From contig JARHZW010000100.1 of the NCBI GenBank assembly GCA_029264685.1, positions 1-62,368 on the forward strand: DNA of 62,368 nt, written 5' to 3'. Below, in pieces: positions 51,429-61,034 of this stretch (the stretch's first letter is position 1; the number at the start of each line of letters is the position of its first letter). Under the pieces are notes generated by a model that worked only from the letters and a program-made list of their open reading frames with translations, was not told the DNA's origin and did no database searches. Both the position numbers and the translations under genes were made by a program. The stretch is from Candidatus Limivicinus sp. (GTDB taxonomy: Bacteria; Bacillota; Clostridia; Oscillospirales; Oscillospiraceae).

Positions 51429-52300
51429 TGGCTATATTTGATTCCGTGGCGGAGCTTATCGCCTACTGCAAGGAAGCATCCGAGCCCCTCTGGGAAACCG
51501 TTATGCGCTCATCCGCAAGAGAATGCGGAATAAGCACAGAAGAGTCATGGAGCCGTATGGGTCTGCGCCTTGCCGCAATGCGTGAGGCAGACAAAAGCTA
51601 CGATCCTTCCCAGCACTCCCGCAGCGGTCTTACCGGTGGAGACGGGGAAAAAATGAGAAGATATTACGAAAGCGGCCAGTCAATAGGCGGCGAGTTCATG
51701 GGGCAGATAATTGCCGGTGCGCTCAGAATGGGTGAATGCAACGCCTGTATGCACTGTATCGTGGCAGCGCCTACCGCCGGTTCATGCGGGGTAATTCCTG
51801 CCGTATTGCTGCCCTACGCCGAAAAATTCAATGTTCCCGACGAGGAGCTTATAAAGGCACTGTATGTGACCGCAGGCTTTGGCGCCGTAATCGCCACAAG
51901 AGCTTCCATATCAGGCGCTGAGGCAGGCTGTCAGGCTGAAGTTGGCAGCGCCGCCGCAATGGCTGCCGCCGCTCTTGTTTTTCTCCACGGCGGTGATGAG
52001 GAGCAGATGGCAAATGCCTGTGCCATTGCCCTAAAAAATATGATGGGGCTGATTTGCGACCCTGTGGCAGGCCTTGTTGAAGTTCCGTGTGTAAAGCGCA
52101 ATGTTGCGGGTGCAATGAACGCCTTCTCAGCCGCCGAAATGGCTCTTGCAGGTATTACCTCCCGTATTCCGGTTGACGAAGTTATAGACGCAATGCAGAT
52201 AGTGGGTGAAATGATGCCCGGTTCTCTCCGTGAAACAGGTCTGGGCGGTGTCGCCGCCACTCCAACGGCAATAAAATTTAAAGAAGATTTCTTCGGATAA
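51428..52300 (+). CDS. sdaAA: L-serine dehydratase, alpha subunit
   Basis: A 290-residue subunit carrying the oxygen-sensitive 4Fe-4S cluster. Cluster and active-site cysteines lie in CMHCIVAAPTAGSCGVIPAV and LICDPVAGLVEVPCVKRN; GCQAEVGSAAAMAAAAL is another family mark. It follows the beta subunit through a TAATG overlap. An anaerobic lifestyle fits this enzyme type. Confidence 0.97.
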   Translation: MAIFDSVAELIAYCKEASEPLWETVMRSSARECGISTEESWSRMGLRLAAMREADKSYDPSQHSRSGLTGGDGEKMRRYYESGQSIGGEFMGQIIAGALRMGECNACMHCIVAAPTAGSCGVIPAVLLPYAEKFNVPDEELIKALYVTAGFGAVIATRASISGAEAGCQAEVGSAAAMAAAALVFLHGGDEEQMANACAIALKNMMGLICDPVAGLVEVPCVKRNVAGAMNAFSAAEMALAGITSRIPVDEVIDAMQIVGEMMPGSLRETGLGGVAATPTAIKFKEDFFG

Positions 52301-52301
52301 T

Positions 52302-52339
52302 AAAAAAGTATCGGGAATTAAAATTCCCGATACTTTTTT
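52302..52339. terminator. Bidirectional terminator
   Basis: aaaaaagtatcgggaatt pairs perfectly with aattcccgatactttttt, separated by two bases (so an effective loop of a few bases). It lies between convergent sdaAA and the MATE gene. Confidence 0.92.
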
Positions 52340-53723
52340 AATCATTTACAAGGTTTATAACCCATTTTTTCTTCTTTACAAGCACATAGCCAATAAAGCA
52401 TTTTATAAAATCAAGTCCGTTTACAACTATATACATGGAAAGAATACTGAGCGAGGTGAAACGGGACAGTACAAATGCAGCGGGAATTCCCACCGTCCAA
52501 ACAAATACGCAGTCGAAAATAAAGGTTATTACAGTTTTTCCGCCTGAACGCAGGGTAAAGTAGCAGGCATTTCTGAAGGAAAACATGGGCAGTAAAATTG
52601 CGGTTACAATCAGCAGCTCCTCTGCTATCTTCTTTACGTTGTCGGTAGTATTGTAAAGCTGAGGTATATACGGTGACAGCAGTGCCATTACAATGCCTAT
52701 AATGACGCAGATAAACACGGAAAAAGCAATAAGCTTTCTGTCCTCGTCCACGGCCCGCTCTACCTCTCCTGCCCCGAGAAGTGCGCCTACCATTATTGAA
52801 ACAGTGGTTCCCATGGCGTAAAGCGCACAGAAGAAAAGCTCCGAAACCGTAGTTGCTATATTCACAGCCGATACCACCTCAAGCCCTCTCATAGAGTAGC
52901 ACTGGTTCAAAACTGCCATACCGGAGGACCAGAAAATCTCATTGAGAAGCAGAGGCGTACCTTTCACCGCAATATTCTTCAGCAGAGCTTTGGGTACTTT
53001 AAGGCTTGAGTAAGCCCCCTCAATATAGCGGCAGCGCTCCTTATGTCTGTGGGTCCAGCCGATCACTATAAAGCATTCCACAAATCTGGCAAGCACCGTT
53101 GCAATGGCTGCGCCTTCCACGCCCATTACGGGAGCACCCAGCTTGCCGAATATAAGAATGTAGTTAAAAATCAGGTTAACAAATACCGCCACAATACCTG
53201 CCTTCATGGGCAGCATTGTTTCTCCGGTCTCACGCAGCGTGCTTGCGTATATCTGAATCACCGCAAAAGGCACTATCTGCCACATCATTACATGGAGATA
53301 ATCAAGGCCGTAATTAAGAGTATTTTCCAGATTCAGGTCTCCGCCGCCTTCGTGGAGGAACAGCCGTATAAGCTGCTCGCCTGCACCGGCAAATGCAGCC
53401 AGAAACACCACTACAGACACAACGGCTATATAAATCTTTATTCTGAATGTATCCTGAACGCCCTTGTTATCGCTTTTGCCGTAATACTGGACAGTAAAAA
53501 TTCCGGCGCCTGCAAGACCGCCGAAAATGCACATATTGAAAACAAAAAACAGCTGGTTGACTATGGCAACGCCTGACATAGGCTCTGTTCCCACCTGTCC
53601 CACCATTACGTTATCCAAAAGGCTGACAAAGTTTGTAATAACATTTTGAATAAGAACAGGAGTCATTACAGCAAAAAGGCGTCTGTAAAAGGCCTTATCC
53701 CCAACCAATGATTTTATTCTCAT
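52338..53723 (-). CDS. MATE family efflux transporter
   Basis: A 461-residue membrane protein with twelve predicted helices in two similar halves. Family features include FAVMTPVLIQNVITNFVSLLDNVMVGQVG at the N-terminus and AVNIATTVSELFFCALYAMGTTVSIMVGALLGAG at the start of the second half. It would export cationic drugs or metabolites using a sodium or proton gradient. The ATG at 53723 has GGAGG six bases upstream; the track start is eight codons earlier inside the -10 region. Confidence 0.93.
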   Translation of the reverse strand: MRIKSLVGDKAFYRRLFAVMTPVLIQNVITNFVSLLDNVMVGQVGTEPMSGVAIVNQLFFVFNMCIFGGLAGAGIFTVQYYGKSDNKGVQDTFRIKIYIAVVSVVVFLAAFAGAGEQLIRLFLHEGGGDLNLENTLNYGLDYLHVMMWQIVPFAVIQIYASTLRETGETMLPMKAGIVAVFVNLIFNYILIFGKLGAPVMGVEGAAIATVLARFVECFIVIGWTHRHKERCRYIEGAYSSLKVPKALLKNIAVKGTPLLLNEIFWSSGMAVLNQCYSMRGLEVVSAVNIATTVSELFFCALYAMGTTVSIMVGALLGAGEVERAVDEDRKLIAFSVFICVIIGIVMALLSPYIPQLYNTTDNVKKIAEELLIVTAILLPMFSFRNACYFTLRSGGKTVITFIFDCVFVWTVGIPAAFVLSRFTSLSILSMYIVVNGLDFIKCFIGYVLVKKKKWVINLVND

Positions 53724-53750
53724 TCTGCACCTCCATAAAAAGTCCATGAT

Positions 53751-53779
53751 ATTATACAGGGCTTTTCTGTAAAAAGCAA
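53751..53779 (-). promoter_or_regulatory. Promoter of the MATE gene
   Basis: On the minus strand TTGCTT, 17 bp, TATAAT. Confidence 0.7.
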
Positions 53780-53830
53780 GGAGTTTTGCAGCTTGATGTT
53801 TAAAACCGGCGAATCACTTTCTCCTCAGTT

Positions 53831-53865
53831 AAAAAGGGTATCCGCCAAACTGTCGGATACCCTTT
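53831..53865 (-). terminator. Terminator of the MMPL operon
   Basis: aaagggtatccg pairs with cggataccctttct around a nine-base loop, followed on the minus strand by TTTTTAA. Confidence 0.85.
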
Positions 53866-53868
53866 CTG

Positions 53869-55632
53869 TTATTCCTTATCTTTTCTGAACAGGTTCATAA
53901 ATCTGTCAGCCAGCAGAGCAAAGCCTGAAAGCTCCTCCTCTGCTTCGGGTGCTGCCTCCGGTGCTTTCGGAAGCTCTATTCCTTTGGTTGAGAACACAAA
54001 CTGCACCGCTGCCACGTTTTCGTTTTTGTCCGACAGGAAGCTGTGGGGTTTGAATTCCTCTCCGTCCCCGGGATTTATCATACTGTTGACTTCGTCAGGT
54101 ATGGTCTTTGTGCCGTCATTAAGCTGACTTGTACCCCCTGCCAGAGCCTCGGTGCCTCCTGCAAGGGAGCTGCCTGCCGCAGCCAGAGCGTCAACCCCCT
54201 GAGTGTACTGCACAAGTCCGTCGTGGAACTGCCGGTAACTGTCTCCCAGCGCTGCCAGCTGCTCAAGCTGCGCCTGTATCTGATCCATACCCTCTCCGCC
54301 CTCGCCTGAGCTGATAAACTCCTCCAGAGCTGCTGCGGCTGCTCTCAGCTGGGCCGCCTGAGTACGGATAAGCCCTGAGGCTACCGGAAGTCCTGCTGAA
54401 ATCTGCCACAGTCCCTCACGGTTTGCCTCCCATCCCGCTTTTGCGGAAAGGGCCTGATTAGAATTGTTTATAAGCCCCTGCAATGCGGCATTGTCCGGAT
54501 TTGCCTCCAGAAGGGCGTTTACCGCCGCCTCATCAACATAGGAAACCGCATCCAGAGGTGCGCCCACCTGTGCTATCACATTGTCTACAGTGGTTTTCAT
54601 TTCTTCCACCATAGCAGCGGAAGAATCAAGCCCGTCAGCCGCAGCATAGAGAGCTTTCGGCAGCATAGCCAGATTGCCAAGGTCAATATCTCCGCCTATT
54701 TCGCCCATACCGCCCACAATTTCGCTTATCTTTTTCATCCCTTCAAGTATCTGGGCAGAACCGCTTCTGAGACTCTCGGAATTTGCCGAGAGCTGATTTA
54801 AGCCGCCGGAAAATTGGCTCATCCCGGAGCTTAACTGCCATGCGCCGCTGTTAAGACTTGAAACTCCGTCACTGAGCTGCTTTAATCCGTTTGTAAGCTG
54901 ATCCATTTTCTCCCCGTTGAGCATATCAGCCATAGACAGCGGAACCGCCGCTATACTGATTCCGCCCATTGTGAAGTCCTGAACATCGGCTGAGAGAGTG
55001 AATGTGGATTCCGTTCCGGGCATGGACATGAAGTTTATCATTTTGTTTCCGCCCGCATTTGCCATTGTAGAACCTTCGGCCACTATATTCACGCATTTTT
55101 CAGAGTTCAGACTCATTGAAATCTGGGCCAGATAGTTGTCAAAGAAAGAGGCGTCTCCCTCCTGATTTTTCTTTATCTCAATCTTGATTTCAAGGTGTCC
55201 GCTGCGGCCGCCCAGTTCATCAGGCGAAATTTTTTCGCCGTCCATGTAATACTCTATATTTATGATCCATGGAACCTGAGCCGAATTCAGTTCGCCTCTG
55301 AAATAAGTTCTGCCTTTTCCAAGCTCCAGTTCCACACCGTCTTTTGAGCTTTTGATTTCCTTGGTGTCGCTGAGATTCAAAACCTGTCCGAAGTTTCCGT
55401 AGTAGGTAAGAGCTGTTTCCTCTTCTGAGTCAATTACAACAACAGGCACAAGCTTTTCTGTTTTTCCGTTTGCGTCTAAAATCCCGTACACTACCTCTTC
55501 TGTCTTATATCCGCTTTCAAGTTCAGAGCCTTCCGTTACGCTCTCTTCCGTGTGACCGTCGGCAAAAGCATAGGCCGGTAAAAGTGTCAGCGCAAGCAGC
55601 GCTGCAAGCAGACTGGAAATAAATTTTTTCAT
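53869..55632 (-). CDS. Secreted coiled-coil partner of the MMPL exporter (YhgE/Pip-like)
   Basis: 587 residues with a signal peptide (MKKFISSLLAALLALTLLPAYAFA). The first third is beta rich; the middle consists of many LSxG/LxxG-type repeats (LKQLSDGVSSLNSGAWQLSS and similar), predicted to form long helices. Such repeat regions occur in YhgE/Pip proteins and in proteins paired with MMPL exporters. No C-terminal membrane helices are present, so it is fully extracytoplasmic or held by its partner. It starts four bases after the MMPL stop, so they are made together and may form one export complex. Confidence 0.72.
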   Translation of the reverse strand: MKKFISSLLAALLALTLLPAYAFADGHTEESVTEGSELESGYKTEEVVYGILDANGKTEKLVPVVVIDSEEETALTYYGNFGQVLNLSDTKEIKSSKDGVELELGKGRTYFRGELNSAQVPWIINIEYYMDGEKISPDELGGRSGHLEIKIEIKKNQEGDASFFDNYLAQISMSLNSEKCVNIVAEGSTMANAGGNKMINFMSMPGTESTFTLSADVQDFTMGGISIAAVPLSMADMLNGEKMDQLTNGLKQLSDGVSSLNSGAWQLSSGMSQFSGGLNQLSANSESLRSGSAQILEGMKKISEIVGGMGEIGGDIDLGNLAMLPKALYAAADGLDSSAAMVEEMKTTVDNVIAQVGAPLDAVSYVDEAAVNALLEANPDNAALQGLINNSNQALSAKAGWEANREGLWQISAGLPVASGLIRTQAAQLRAAAAALEEFISSGEGGEGMDQIQAQLEQLAALGDSYRQFHDGLVQYTQGVDALAAAGSSLAGGTEALAGGTSQLNDGTKTIPDEVNSMINPGDGEEFKPHSFLSDKNENVAAVQFVFSTKGIELPKAPEAAPEAEEELSGFALLADRFMNLFRKDKE

Positions 55633-55636
55633 ATGT

Positions 55637-57730
55637 TTATGCCTCCCCGGATTTTCCCGCTTTTTTTGATTTTTTCTCCCGCTCTTTTAAGATGAAAGGA
55701 GTCTTCGTAAGTCTGGCTGTGGGTCTGTCAAATAAAATCAGCAGCGCCGGCAGAGCCAGAAGAACCAGTGCCATTGACAGCAGCGTACCTCTGAACAGGA
55801 GCAAACCCAGTTCCTTGACAATTTCCATTGACGAAGTCATTTTCAAGCTCAGTCCCGCCGCAGAAAGAATAAGCCCGCTGGTTATGATGGAAATAATATT
55901 GTCGTTTATTGTACCTTTCACTGCCTCTATGCTGTACATACTCTTTCTTCGCACCACATAGCCGTCAGTCAGCAATATTGCATAGTCAATGGTTGCCCCA
56001 AGCTGTACCGTATTTATTACCAGATAGCCCAGATATACAAGGGGGGTATTGGTAAAATAAGGTGTGGAAAGATTGATCCATATTGCAGACTCTATCACAA
56101 ATATAAGTATTACCGGCAAGGTGAGAGATTTGAACGAAATCAGCAGGGTAAGCAGTATAAACACAATGGCAAGCCCGTTTACAAGGTTTGTGTCTCCCTG
56201 AACCACATACTTCATGTCGTAAAGGTTTGCGCTCATGCCGCAGGAATAGTTTTCCTCATAAAATTCCGATGCAACGGCTCTCACATCCTCCACCACATCA
56301 AAGGCGTGTCCGCCTTCTTCGCCTGTGTCGGTGTTTATTATAATTCTGGAATAGTTGTCGGAATAAAAGTTTTTGACCAGCTCGGGACTCAAAAACTCCG
56401 TGGGAATACTGCTTCCTACCGTGCTTGTGTAAGACATAACCGCAGTAACATGTGGAATTTCCTGAAGCTTCTCACTCATCTGCGCTTCACGGCCTATATC
56501 CCCTTTAGGAACAAGCAGGACTATCGGAGTATTCTCCCCGAATTTCTCGTTAATTTTTATAGTGTCCTTACCGTATCTGCTTTCCGGCGCAGGCGCTCCG
56601 TTTCCATAGAAGAAATCAGAACGGCTCTGAGCCATAAAGCAGGGCACCACCAGAAGCGCCACCAGAATCAAAGCGGGAATTCTGATTTTTATAAACACAT
56701 TTCCAAGCTTTTTAATCTCCGGAATTATGCGCTTGTGGGTGGTTTTATCCAAAAGCTTTACACAGCAAAGTGCAAGAGCCGGCAGGAACACAACGGCTGA
56801 AATATAGCTCAGTGCAACGCCTTTCACAAGGTTCAGCCCTAAATCGCTGCCTATGCCAAAGCGCATAAACACCAGCGCCAGAAATCCCAGAACCGTTGTA
56901 GCGGCAGACGCAGCGATTGAAACGAAGGATTCTTTTATCGCAAGCTGCATTGCAATCTTTACGTCTTTCTCCGTTTTTCTGAATCGCTCAAAACTGCTCA
57001 GCAGAAAAATAGCATAGTCCAGCGACACTGCAAGCTGTAATATGGGGCTGACAGACTGAGTAATATACGAAATGCTTCCGAATATTACATTGGTTCCCAT
57101 GTTTATTATAACTGCCACACCTATTGTGCATAGAAACAGCAGCGGAGAAATCCATGAGTTGGTGGTAAGCAGAAGCACAACTATTATAGTGGGCAGAAGA
57201 ATCGAGGCTGCCCCCATAACCTCTGTCATAATCTGGTTTCTGGAATAGGCGATATTGGCCGCCATTCCGCTTATTCCGCCCTCTTCACCAATGATTTTAT
57301 ATATGGCATTTGTGGCTTTTACTTCCATGTCAGGCTCAATAACCACATCGTAAATTGCGGTGGAATCCTTGTAATACTGGTTTAGCAATGCCTTATCCAG
57401 CATTTCCTCAGGAGTTCTTATATCCGCCATATCATCAAGCCACATGACCTCCATTACACCGGGGCAGGCAGCAATTTTCTGCTTTACCTCTGCTGCTTCC
57501 GTTATGGTAAGCTCCGGCATCATGACCCTTGCATTAGGTACTGCCGAGGAGAATTCCTCAGTCATCAGCTTTAAGGCCACCGTGGACTGTGCGTCCTCCG
57601 GCAGATACTGGGTCATGTCATAGTTAACCTTGACGGTAAAAAACAGGCCTGCGCAAATAAGGCTTATAATCAGAAATACTATAACTATAAGTTTTGCGTG
57701 TTCCGTTATCCATTTTGTCAATCTGTCCAT
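55637..57730 (-). CDS. MMPL/RND-type exporter
   Basis: A 697-residue exporter with about twelve membrane helices and two extracytoplasmic loops. Family marks are the first helix IVIVFLIISLICAGLFFTV with the MTQYLPEDAQS that follows, LAVSLDYAIFLLSSFERFR, and in the second half GATIDYAILLTDGYVVRR, where the Asp-Tyr pairs lie in the proton path. Such proteins move lipids or amphipathic drugs. It is divergent from a TetR gene that probably represses it and is transcribed with the coiled-coil partner. Confidence 0.92.
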   Translation of the reverse strand: MDRLTKWITEHAKLIVIVFLIISLICAGLFFTVKVNYDMTQYLPEDAQSTVALKLMTEEFSSAVPNARVMMPELTITEAAEVKQKIAACPGVMEVMWLDDMADIRTPEEMLDKALLNQYYKDSTAIYDVVIEPDMEVKATNAIYKIIGEEGGISGMAANIAYSRNQIMTEVMGAASILLPTIIVVLLLTTNSWISPLLFLCTIGVAVIINMGTNVIFGSISYITQSVSPILQLAVSLDYAIFLLSSFERFRKTEKDVKIAMQLAIKESFVSIAASAATTVLGFLALVFMRFGIGSDLGLNLVKGVALSYISAVVFLPALALCCVKLLDKTTHKRIIPEIKKLGNVFIKIRIPALILVALLVVPCFMAQSRSDFFYGNGAPAPESRYGKDTIKINEKFGENTPIVLLVPKGDIGREAQMSEKLQEIPHVTAVMSYTSTVGSSIPTEFLSPELVKNFYSDNYSRIIINTDTGEEGGHAFDVVEDVRAVASEFYEENYSCGMSANLYDMKYVVQGDTNLVNGLAIVFILLTLLISFKSLTLPVILIFVIESAIWINLSTPYFTNTPLVYLGYLVINTVQLGATIDYAILLTDGYVVRRKSMYSIEAVKGTINDNIISIITSGLILSAAGLSLKMTSSMEIVKELGLLLFRGTLLSMALVLLALPALLILFDRPTARLTKTPFILKEREKKSKKAGKSGEA

Positions 57731-57776
57731 AAACTGCTCACTTTCGACAACATGATGTTGATTTAATTTCGGTTTT

Positions 57777-57805
57777 ATAATATACTTACACTATGTTGTT
57801 TACAA
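57777..57805 (-). promoter_or_regulatory. Promoter of the MMPL operon
   Basis: On the minus strand TTGTAA, 17 bp, TATTAT. The -35 box lies inside the inverted repeat listed next. Confidence 0.65.
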
Positions 57806-57831
57806 TAAACAGATTATTAAAATCTGTAAAC
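57798..57831. promoter_or_regulatory. Candidate TetR operator
   Basis: Two nested inverted repeats lie here: GTTTACA with TGTAAAC, and CAGATT with AATCTG. Their centres differ by about three bases. They cover the -35 of the MMPL promoter, as expected for a repressor site. Confidence 0.5.
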
Positions 57832-57894
57832 TTCTAAACACTTTTCATCAATTCTGTTGGATATTCGCAGAAAATTTACAAATAAGGTGATTTT

Positions 57895-58476
57895 ATGGCT
57901 GAAAAGAAAACTGACGCCCGTGTTCGGTATACGAAGATGATGATCCGAAACGCATTTACCTCACTTTTAAAAGAAAAAACCCTTGCCAAAGTAACGGTAA
58001 CGGACATTTGCAGCAGGGCAGGCATAAACAGAGCCACATTTTATTCCCACTACAAGGACCCCGTGGACCTTATGGAGCACCTTGAAAACGAGCTTCTTGA
58101 AAATATAGTGGACATAATAAACGAGTCTATCGCCTCAGGCGATGCAGAGCTTGGGAAAATTCTCCCTCACATCCTCTCATTTATCCAAAACGAGGCCGAT
58201 GTATGCCTTATTTTTACCTCCGACCTTTCAAACACGGGATTTCTCATGCGCTGCCTCCGGCTTATAGAAAACCGTTTTGTTATGGCATGGACCACAAGGT
58301 GCGGCATAAGCGAGGAGCTGGCAGATGAACTCTATCTGTACGGCGCTATGGGCAGTGTAGGTCTGCTCCACAAATGGCTGTATTTCGGCTGCCCCCAAAG
58401 TCCGGAATATATGGCAGACCTTATAATAAAGCTGTTTAACAGAGGTGCTTCCGCTTTTAATCTTTGTCAGAAATAA
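57895..58476 (+). CDS. TetR/AcrR-family regulator
   Basis: A 193-residue regulator. The N-terminal DNA-binding domain is VRYTKMMIRNAFTSLLKEKTLAKVTVTDICSRAGINRATFYSHYKD; the C-terminal part is all-helical, of the kind seen in TetR proteins that sense drugs or lipids. An AAGGTG site precedes the ATG. It is divergent from the MMPL operon and likely controls it and itself. Confidence 0.93.
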   Translation: MAEKKTDARVRYTKMMIRNAFTSLLKEKTLAKVTVTDICSRAGINRATFYSHYKDPVDLMEHLENELLENIVDIINESIASGDAELGKILPHILSFIQNEADVCLIFTSDLSNTGFLMRCLRLIENRFVMAWTTRCGISEELADELYLYGAMGSVGLLHKWLYFGCPQSPEYMADLIIKLFNRGASAFNLCQK

Positions 58477-58518
58477 AAAATAGCCATGTAAGGCAAGCCT
58501 GACTAAATCAGCACAGAG

Positions 58519-58547
58519 TTGTTTATACCGCTTACACATGGTATAAT
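58519..58547 (+). promoter_or_regulatory. Promoter of dxr
   Basis: TTGTTT, 17 bp, TATAAT. The track ORF start at 58519 lies inside this promoter, which supports the later ATG. Confidence 0.7.
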
Positions 58548-58593
58548 CTTGTACACAAAATCCTTTTTAAGATATACACAAAGGAGAATTATT

Positions 58594-59742
58594 ATGGATT
58601 ATAAAATTTCAGTTATAGGTAGTACCGGCTCCATAGGCCGCCAGACCTTGGATGTTGCCGAAAATCTGGGGATAAAGGTAGTTGCTTTGTCTGCAAATTC
58701 TCAGGTTGAGCTTATTGCAGAGCAGGCAAGAAAATTCAAGCCTGAATTTATAGCAATGGGAAACGAAAAAGCCGCCAAGGAGCTGAAAATCGCTCTTTCG
58801 GATTTGGATGTTAAAATAGGCTGGGGTGATGAAGCCCTTACTGAGGCTGCCGCCATAGACAGTGCAGACTGCCTTGTTACTGCCGTATCCGGTTCGGTTG
58901 GGTTAAAGCCCACTCTGGCTGCAATAGAAAAGAAAAAACGCATTGCATTTGCAAATAAGGAAACTCTGGTCTGCTCCGGTGAAATTATGATGAAAAAGGT
59001 TGCGGAATGCGGTGCAGAACTGCTGCCTGTAGATTCCGAGCACTCCGCAATCTTCCAGTGTCTGGAAGGCAGAGGCAGAGAGCAGCTCCATAAAATCCTG
59101 CTTACCGGCTCCGGCGGCCCGTTTAGAGGTATTAAGCGTGAGGCTCTTGAAAATATCACTCCCGCAGATGCTCTAAAGCACCCCACATGGAGTATGGGCG
59201 CTAAAATTTCAATCGACTCCGCAACTATGATGAACAAAGGTCTTGAATTTATCGAAGCCATGCACCTTTTCGGGGTAAAACCGCAGGACATTCAGATAGT
59301 CGTTCATCCGCAGAGCGTTATCCACTCCATGGTGGAGCTTGTTGACGGCACGGTAATCGCCCAGCTTGGCTGCCCTGATATGCGCCTGCCCATTCAGTAC
59401 GCTCTCACCTATCCCCGCCGCTTGCCCGGCCGCAGTGAGCACCTTGACTTCACCACACTTAAAGACCTTACTTTTGAAGCTCCGGACTTTGAAAATATGC
59501 CCTGCCTCCGTCTGGCCGTGGATTGCGCCAACAAGGGCGGTATAAAGCCATGCGTAATGTCTGCCGCAAATGAAGTTGCAGTCCATATGTTTCTCCGTGG
59601 AGAGCTGGGCTATAACCGTATTTACGACTGCGTGCAGGATGCAGTAGATCATTTTGACGGTCCTGCGGATGATATAGAGGTAGTAATCGAAGCCGACAGA
59701 GAAGCACGGGAGTTTGTAAAGAAAAACTACGGCTCCATATAA
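58594..59742 (+). CDS. dxr: 1-deoxy-D-xylulose 5-phosphate reductoisomerase
   Basis: A 382-residue NADPH enzyme that makes MEP, the committed step of the MEP isoprenoid pathway. NADPH site: VIGSTGSIGRQTLDVAEN. Metal and substrate site: LPVDSEHSAIFQCLEG and TMMNKGLEFIEAMHLFGV. AAAGGAG precedes the ATG at 58594. In many clostridia this gene lies between cdsA and rseP; here it stands alone with its own promoter and terminator, about 10 kb from the pyrH-polC operon. Confidence 0.97.
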   Translation: MDYKISVIGSTGSIGRQTLDVAENLGIKVVALSANSQVELIAEQARKFKPEFIAMGNEKAAKELKIALSDLDVKIGWGDEALTEAAAIDSADCLVTAVSGSVGLKPTLAAIEKKKRIAFANKETLVCSGEIMMKKVAECGAELLPVDSEHSAIFQCLEGRGREQLHKILLTGSGGPFRGIKREALENITPADALKHPTWSMGAKISIDSATMMNKGLEFIEAMHLFGVKPQDIQIVVHPQSVIHSMVELVDGTVIAQLGCPDMRLPIQYALTYPRRLPGRSEHLDFTTLKDLTFEAPDFENMPCLRLAVDCANKGGIKPCVMSAANEVAVHMFLRGELGYNRIYDCVQDAVDHFDGPADDIEVVIEADREAREFVKKNYGSI

Positions 59743-59826
59743 CTGTATGAAATGATTGAACCCTTATCCATAGCTTTTTTCTGTTGATAACTTTTATCAA
59801 AACACAATAAATTTAAGAAAAAGGAA

Positions 59827-59866
59827 ACGCCAATGGCTCAAAGAATATTGAGCCATTGGCGTTTTT
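59827..59866 (+). terminator. Terminator of dxr
   Basis: acgccaatggctca pairs perfectly with tgagccattggcgt around an eight-base loop, followed by TTTTTC. Confidence 0.9.
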
Positions 59867-59889
59867 CAACATTTTTGTGGGAAAGTCCT

Positions 59890-60771
59890 TTATATAAGTT
59901 TTTTCAGATAGTTTCCATAAACATTTACAGAGCCGCTTTCAACAATGAAAGCTTGAGGGTCATACTCCCTGACGATAGTGCGAAGGTAAGGAATTTCATA
60001 TTTGGAAAGAACCACATAAAGTATACGGCTCTCTCCGTTTGTGTATGCACCTTTGCTGTTTATGATCGTTACCCCTCTGCCCATCTCTTCCATTATAGCC
60101 TTGCCGATCTGGTCTCCCGGAAGACGTGTAATTATCTTCACTTCCTCGTTGATATTCTGCGTATAGACCTTGTCCATAAATATAGAGAAGAAAACAGAGA
60201 AAATAACCGAGTAGATAAGAACACCCAAATCAAAAAAGAAAATGCAGCACAGGTACAAAACCATATTAACCATAAGGTTAAATCCGCCTATGCTCTTTCC
60301 CTTGTTGCCCCTGATTAAAATAAGACCAATAACATCAGCTCCGCCTCCTGAGGCGCCCATGCGAAGATAAAAACCTGCACCCGCACCGGATAGAATTCCG
60401 CCTATCAGGCACGAAGCAAGCCTGTCATCCGGTAGAAGCGCCTGTGTGGGAATAAGCGCCAGTGCCGGAGTCATCACAGTTAAACAGAGCAAAGTTCTAA
60501 GCAAATATGCATGGCTGATTTTAAACCAAGCAAAAATGAGAATGGGAATGTTTATGCAATAATAGATAATGGAAGCAATATCAAAATTGGGGTTAATATC
60601 GAAAAATTCAACAATTAGCGTTCTCAAGACCTGACAGTAGCCCATAAAGCCGCCGCAATAAATATTGTGCGGAACAAGAAATGCATTGATACCAAAGCAA
60701 TACAGCAGTGTGGAAAAAATAATGCCAACGCATTTTTTTGTTTCATTAAGCGCCAGAGAGCTTTTTTTCAT
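59890..60771 (-). CDS. YitT family membrane protein (DUF161-DUF2179)
   Basis: A 293-residue protein with about five hydrophobic segments in the N-terminal part (for example IFSTLLYCFGINAFLVPHNIYCGG) with GASGGGADVIGLIL, followed by a cytosolic DUF2179 domain (VKIITRLPGDQIGKAIMEEMGRGVTIINSKGAYT). The transport or signalling role is unknown. The track ORF starts 23 codons upstream; the ATG at 60771 has GCGGGG upstream and gives the usual MKKSSLALNE-like beginning. Confidence 0.9.
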   Translation of the reverse strand: MKKSSLALNETKKCVGIIFSTLLYCFGINAFLVPHNIYCGGFMGYCQVLRTLIVEFFDINPNFDIASIIYYCINIPILIFAWFKISHAYLLRTLLCLTVMTPALALIPTQALLPDDRLASCLIGGILSGAGAGFYLRMGASGGGADVIGLILIRGNKGKSIGGFNLMVNMVLYLCCIFFFDLGVLIYSVIFSVFFSIFMDKVYTQNINEEVKIITRLPGDQIGKAIMEEMGRGVTIINSKGAYTNGESRILYVVLSKYEIPYLRTIVREYDPQAFIVESGSVNVYGNYLKKLI

Positions 60772-60802
60772 ATTCAGACCCCGCTTTAAAATTACTGGGA
60801 AC

Positions 60803-60831
60803 ATGATATACTCTAAAATATAAAAAGTCAA
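60803..60831 (-). promoter_or_regulatory. Promoter of the yitT-type gene
   Basis: On the minus strand TTGACT, 17 bp, TATCAT. Confidence 0.65.
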
Positions 60832-60985
60832 TATTAACACTTAGTTAAATAATATGGAAAAAAATGAAAAACTCTTAAAATCTGTAATGACAATCTGACG
60901 AGGATACCAATTTATTATATAAAATAAAACCGTTATTGTATCGGAAAATATCCCCACATAACCATTTTGCAAATACCAAAAAACA

Positions 60986-61018
60986 TTAAAAACTGCCGGG
61001 AACTAATAGTTCCCGGCA
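60986..61018 (-). terminator. Terminator of the right-hand binding-protein gene
   Basis: tgccgggaact pairs perfectly with agttcccggca around a three-base loop, followed on the minus strand by GTTTTTAATG. Confidence 0.88.
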
Positions 61019-61034
61019 ATAATTGATTATAATG

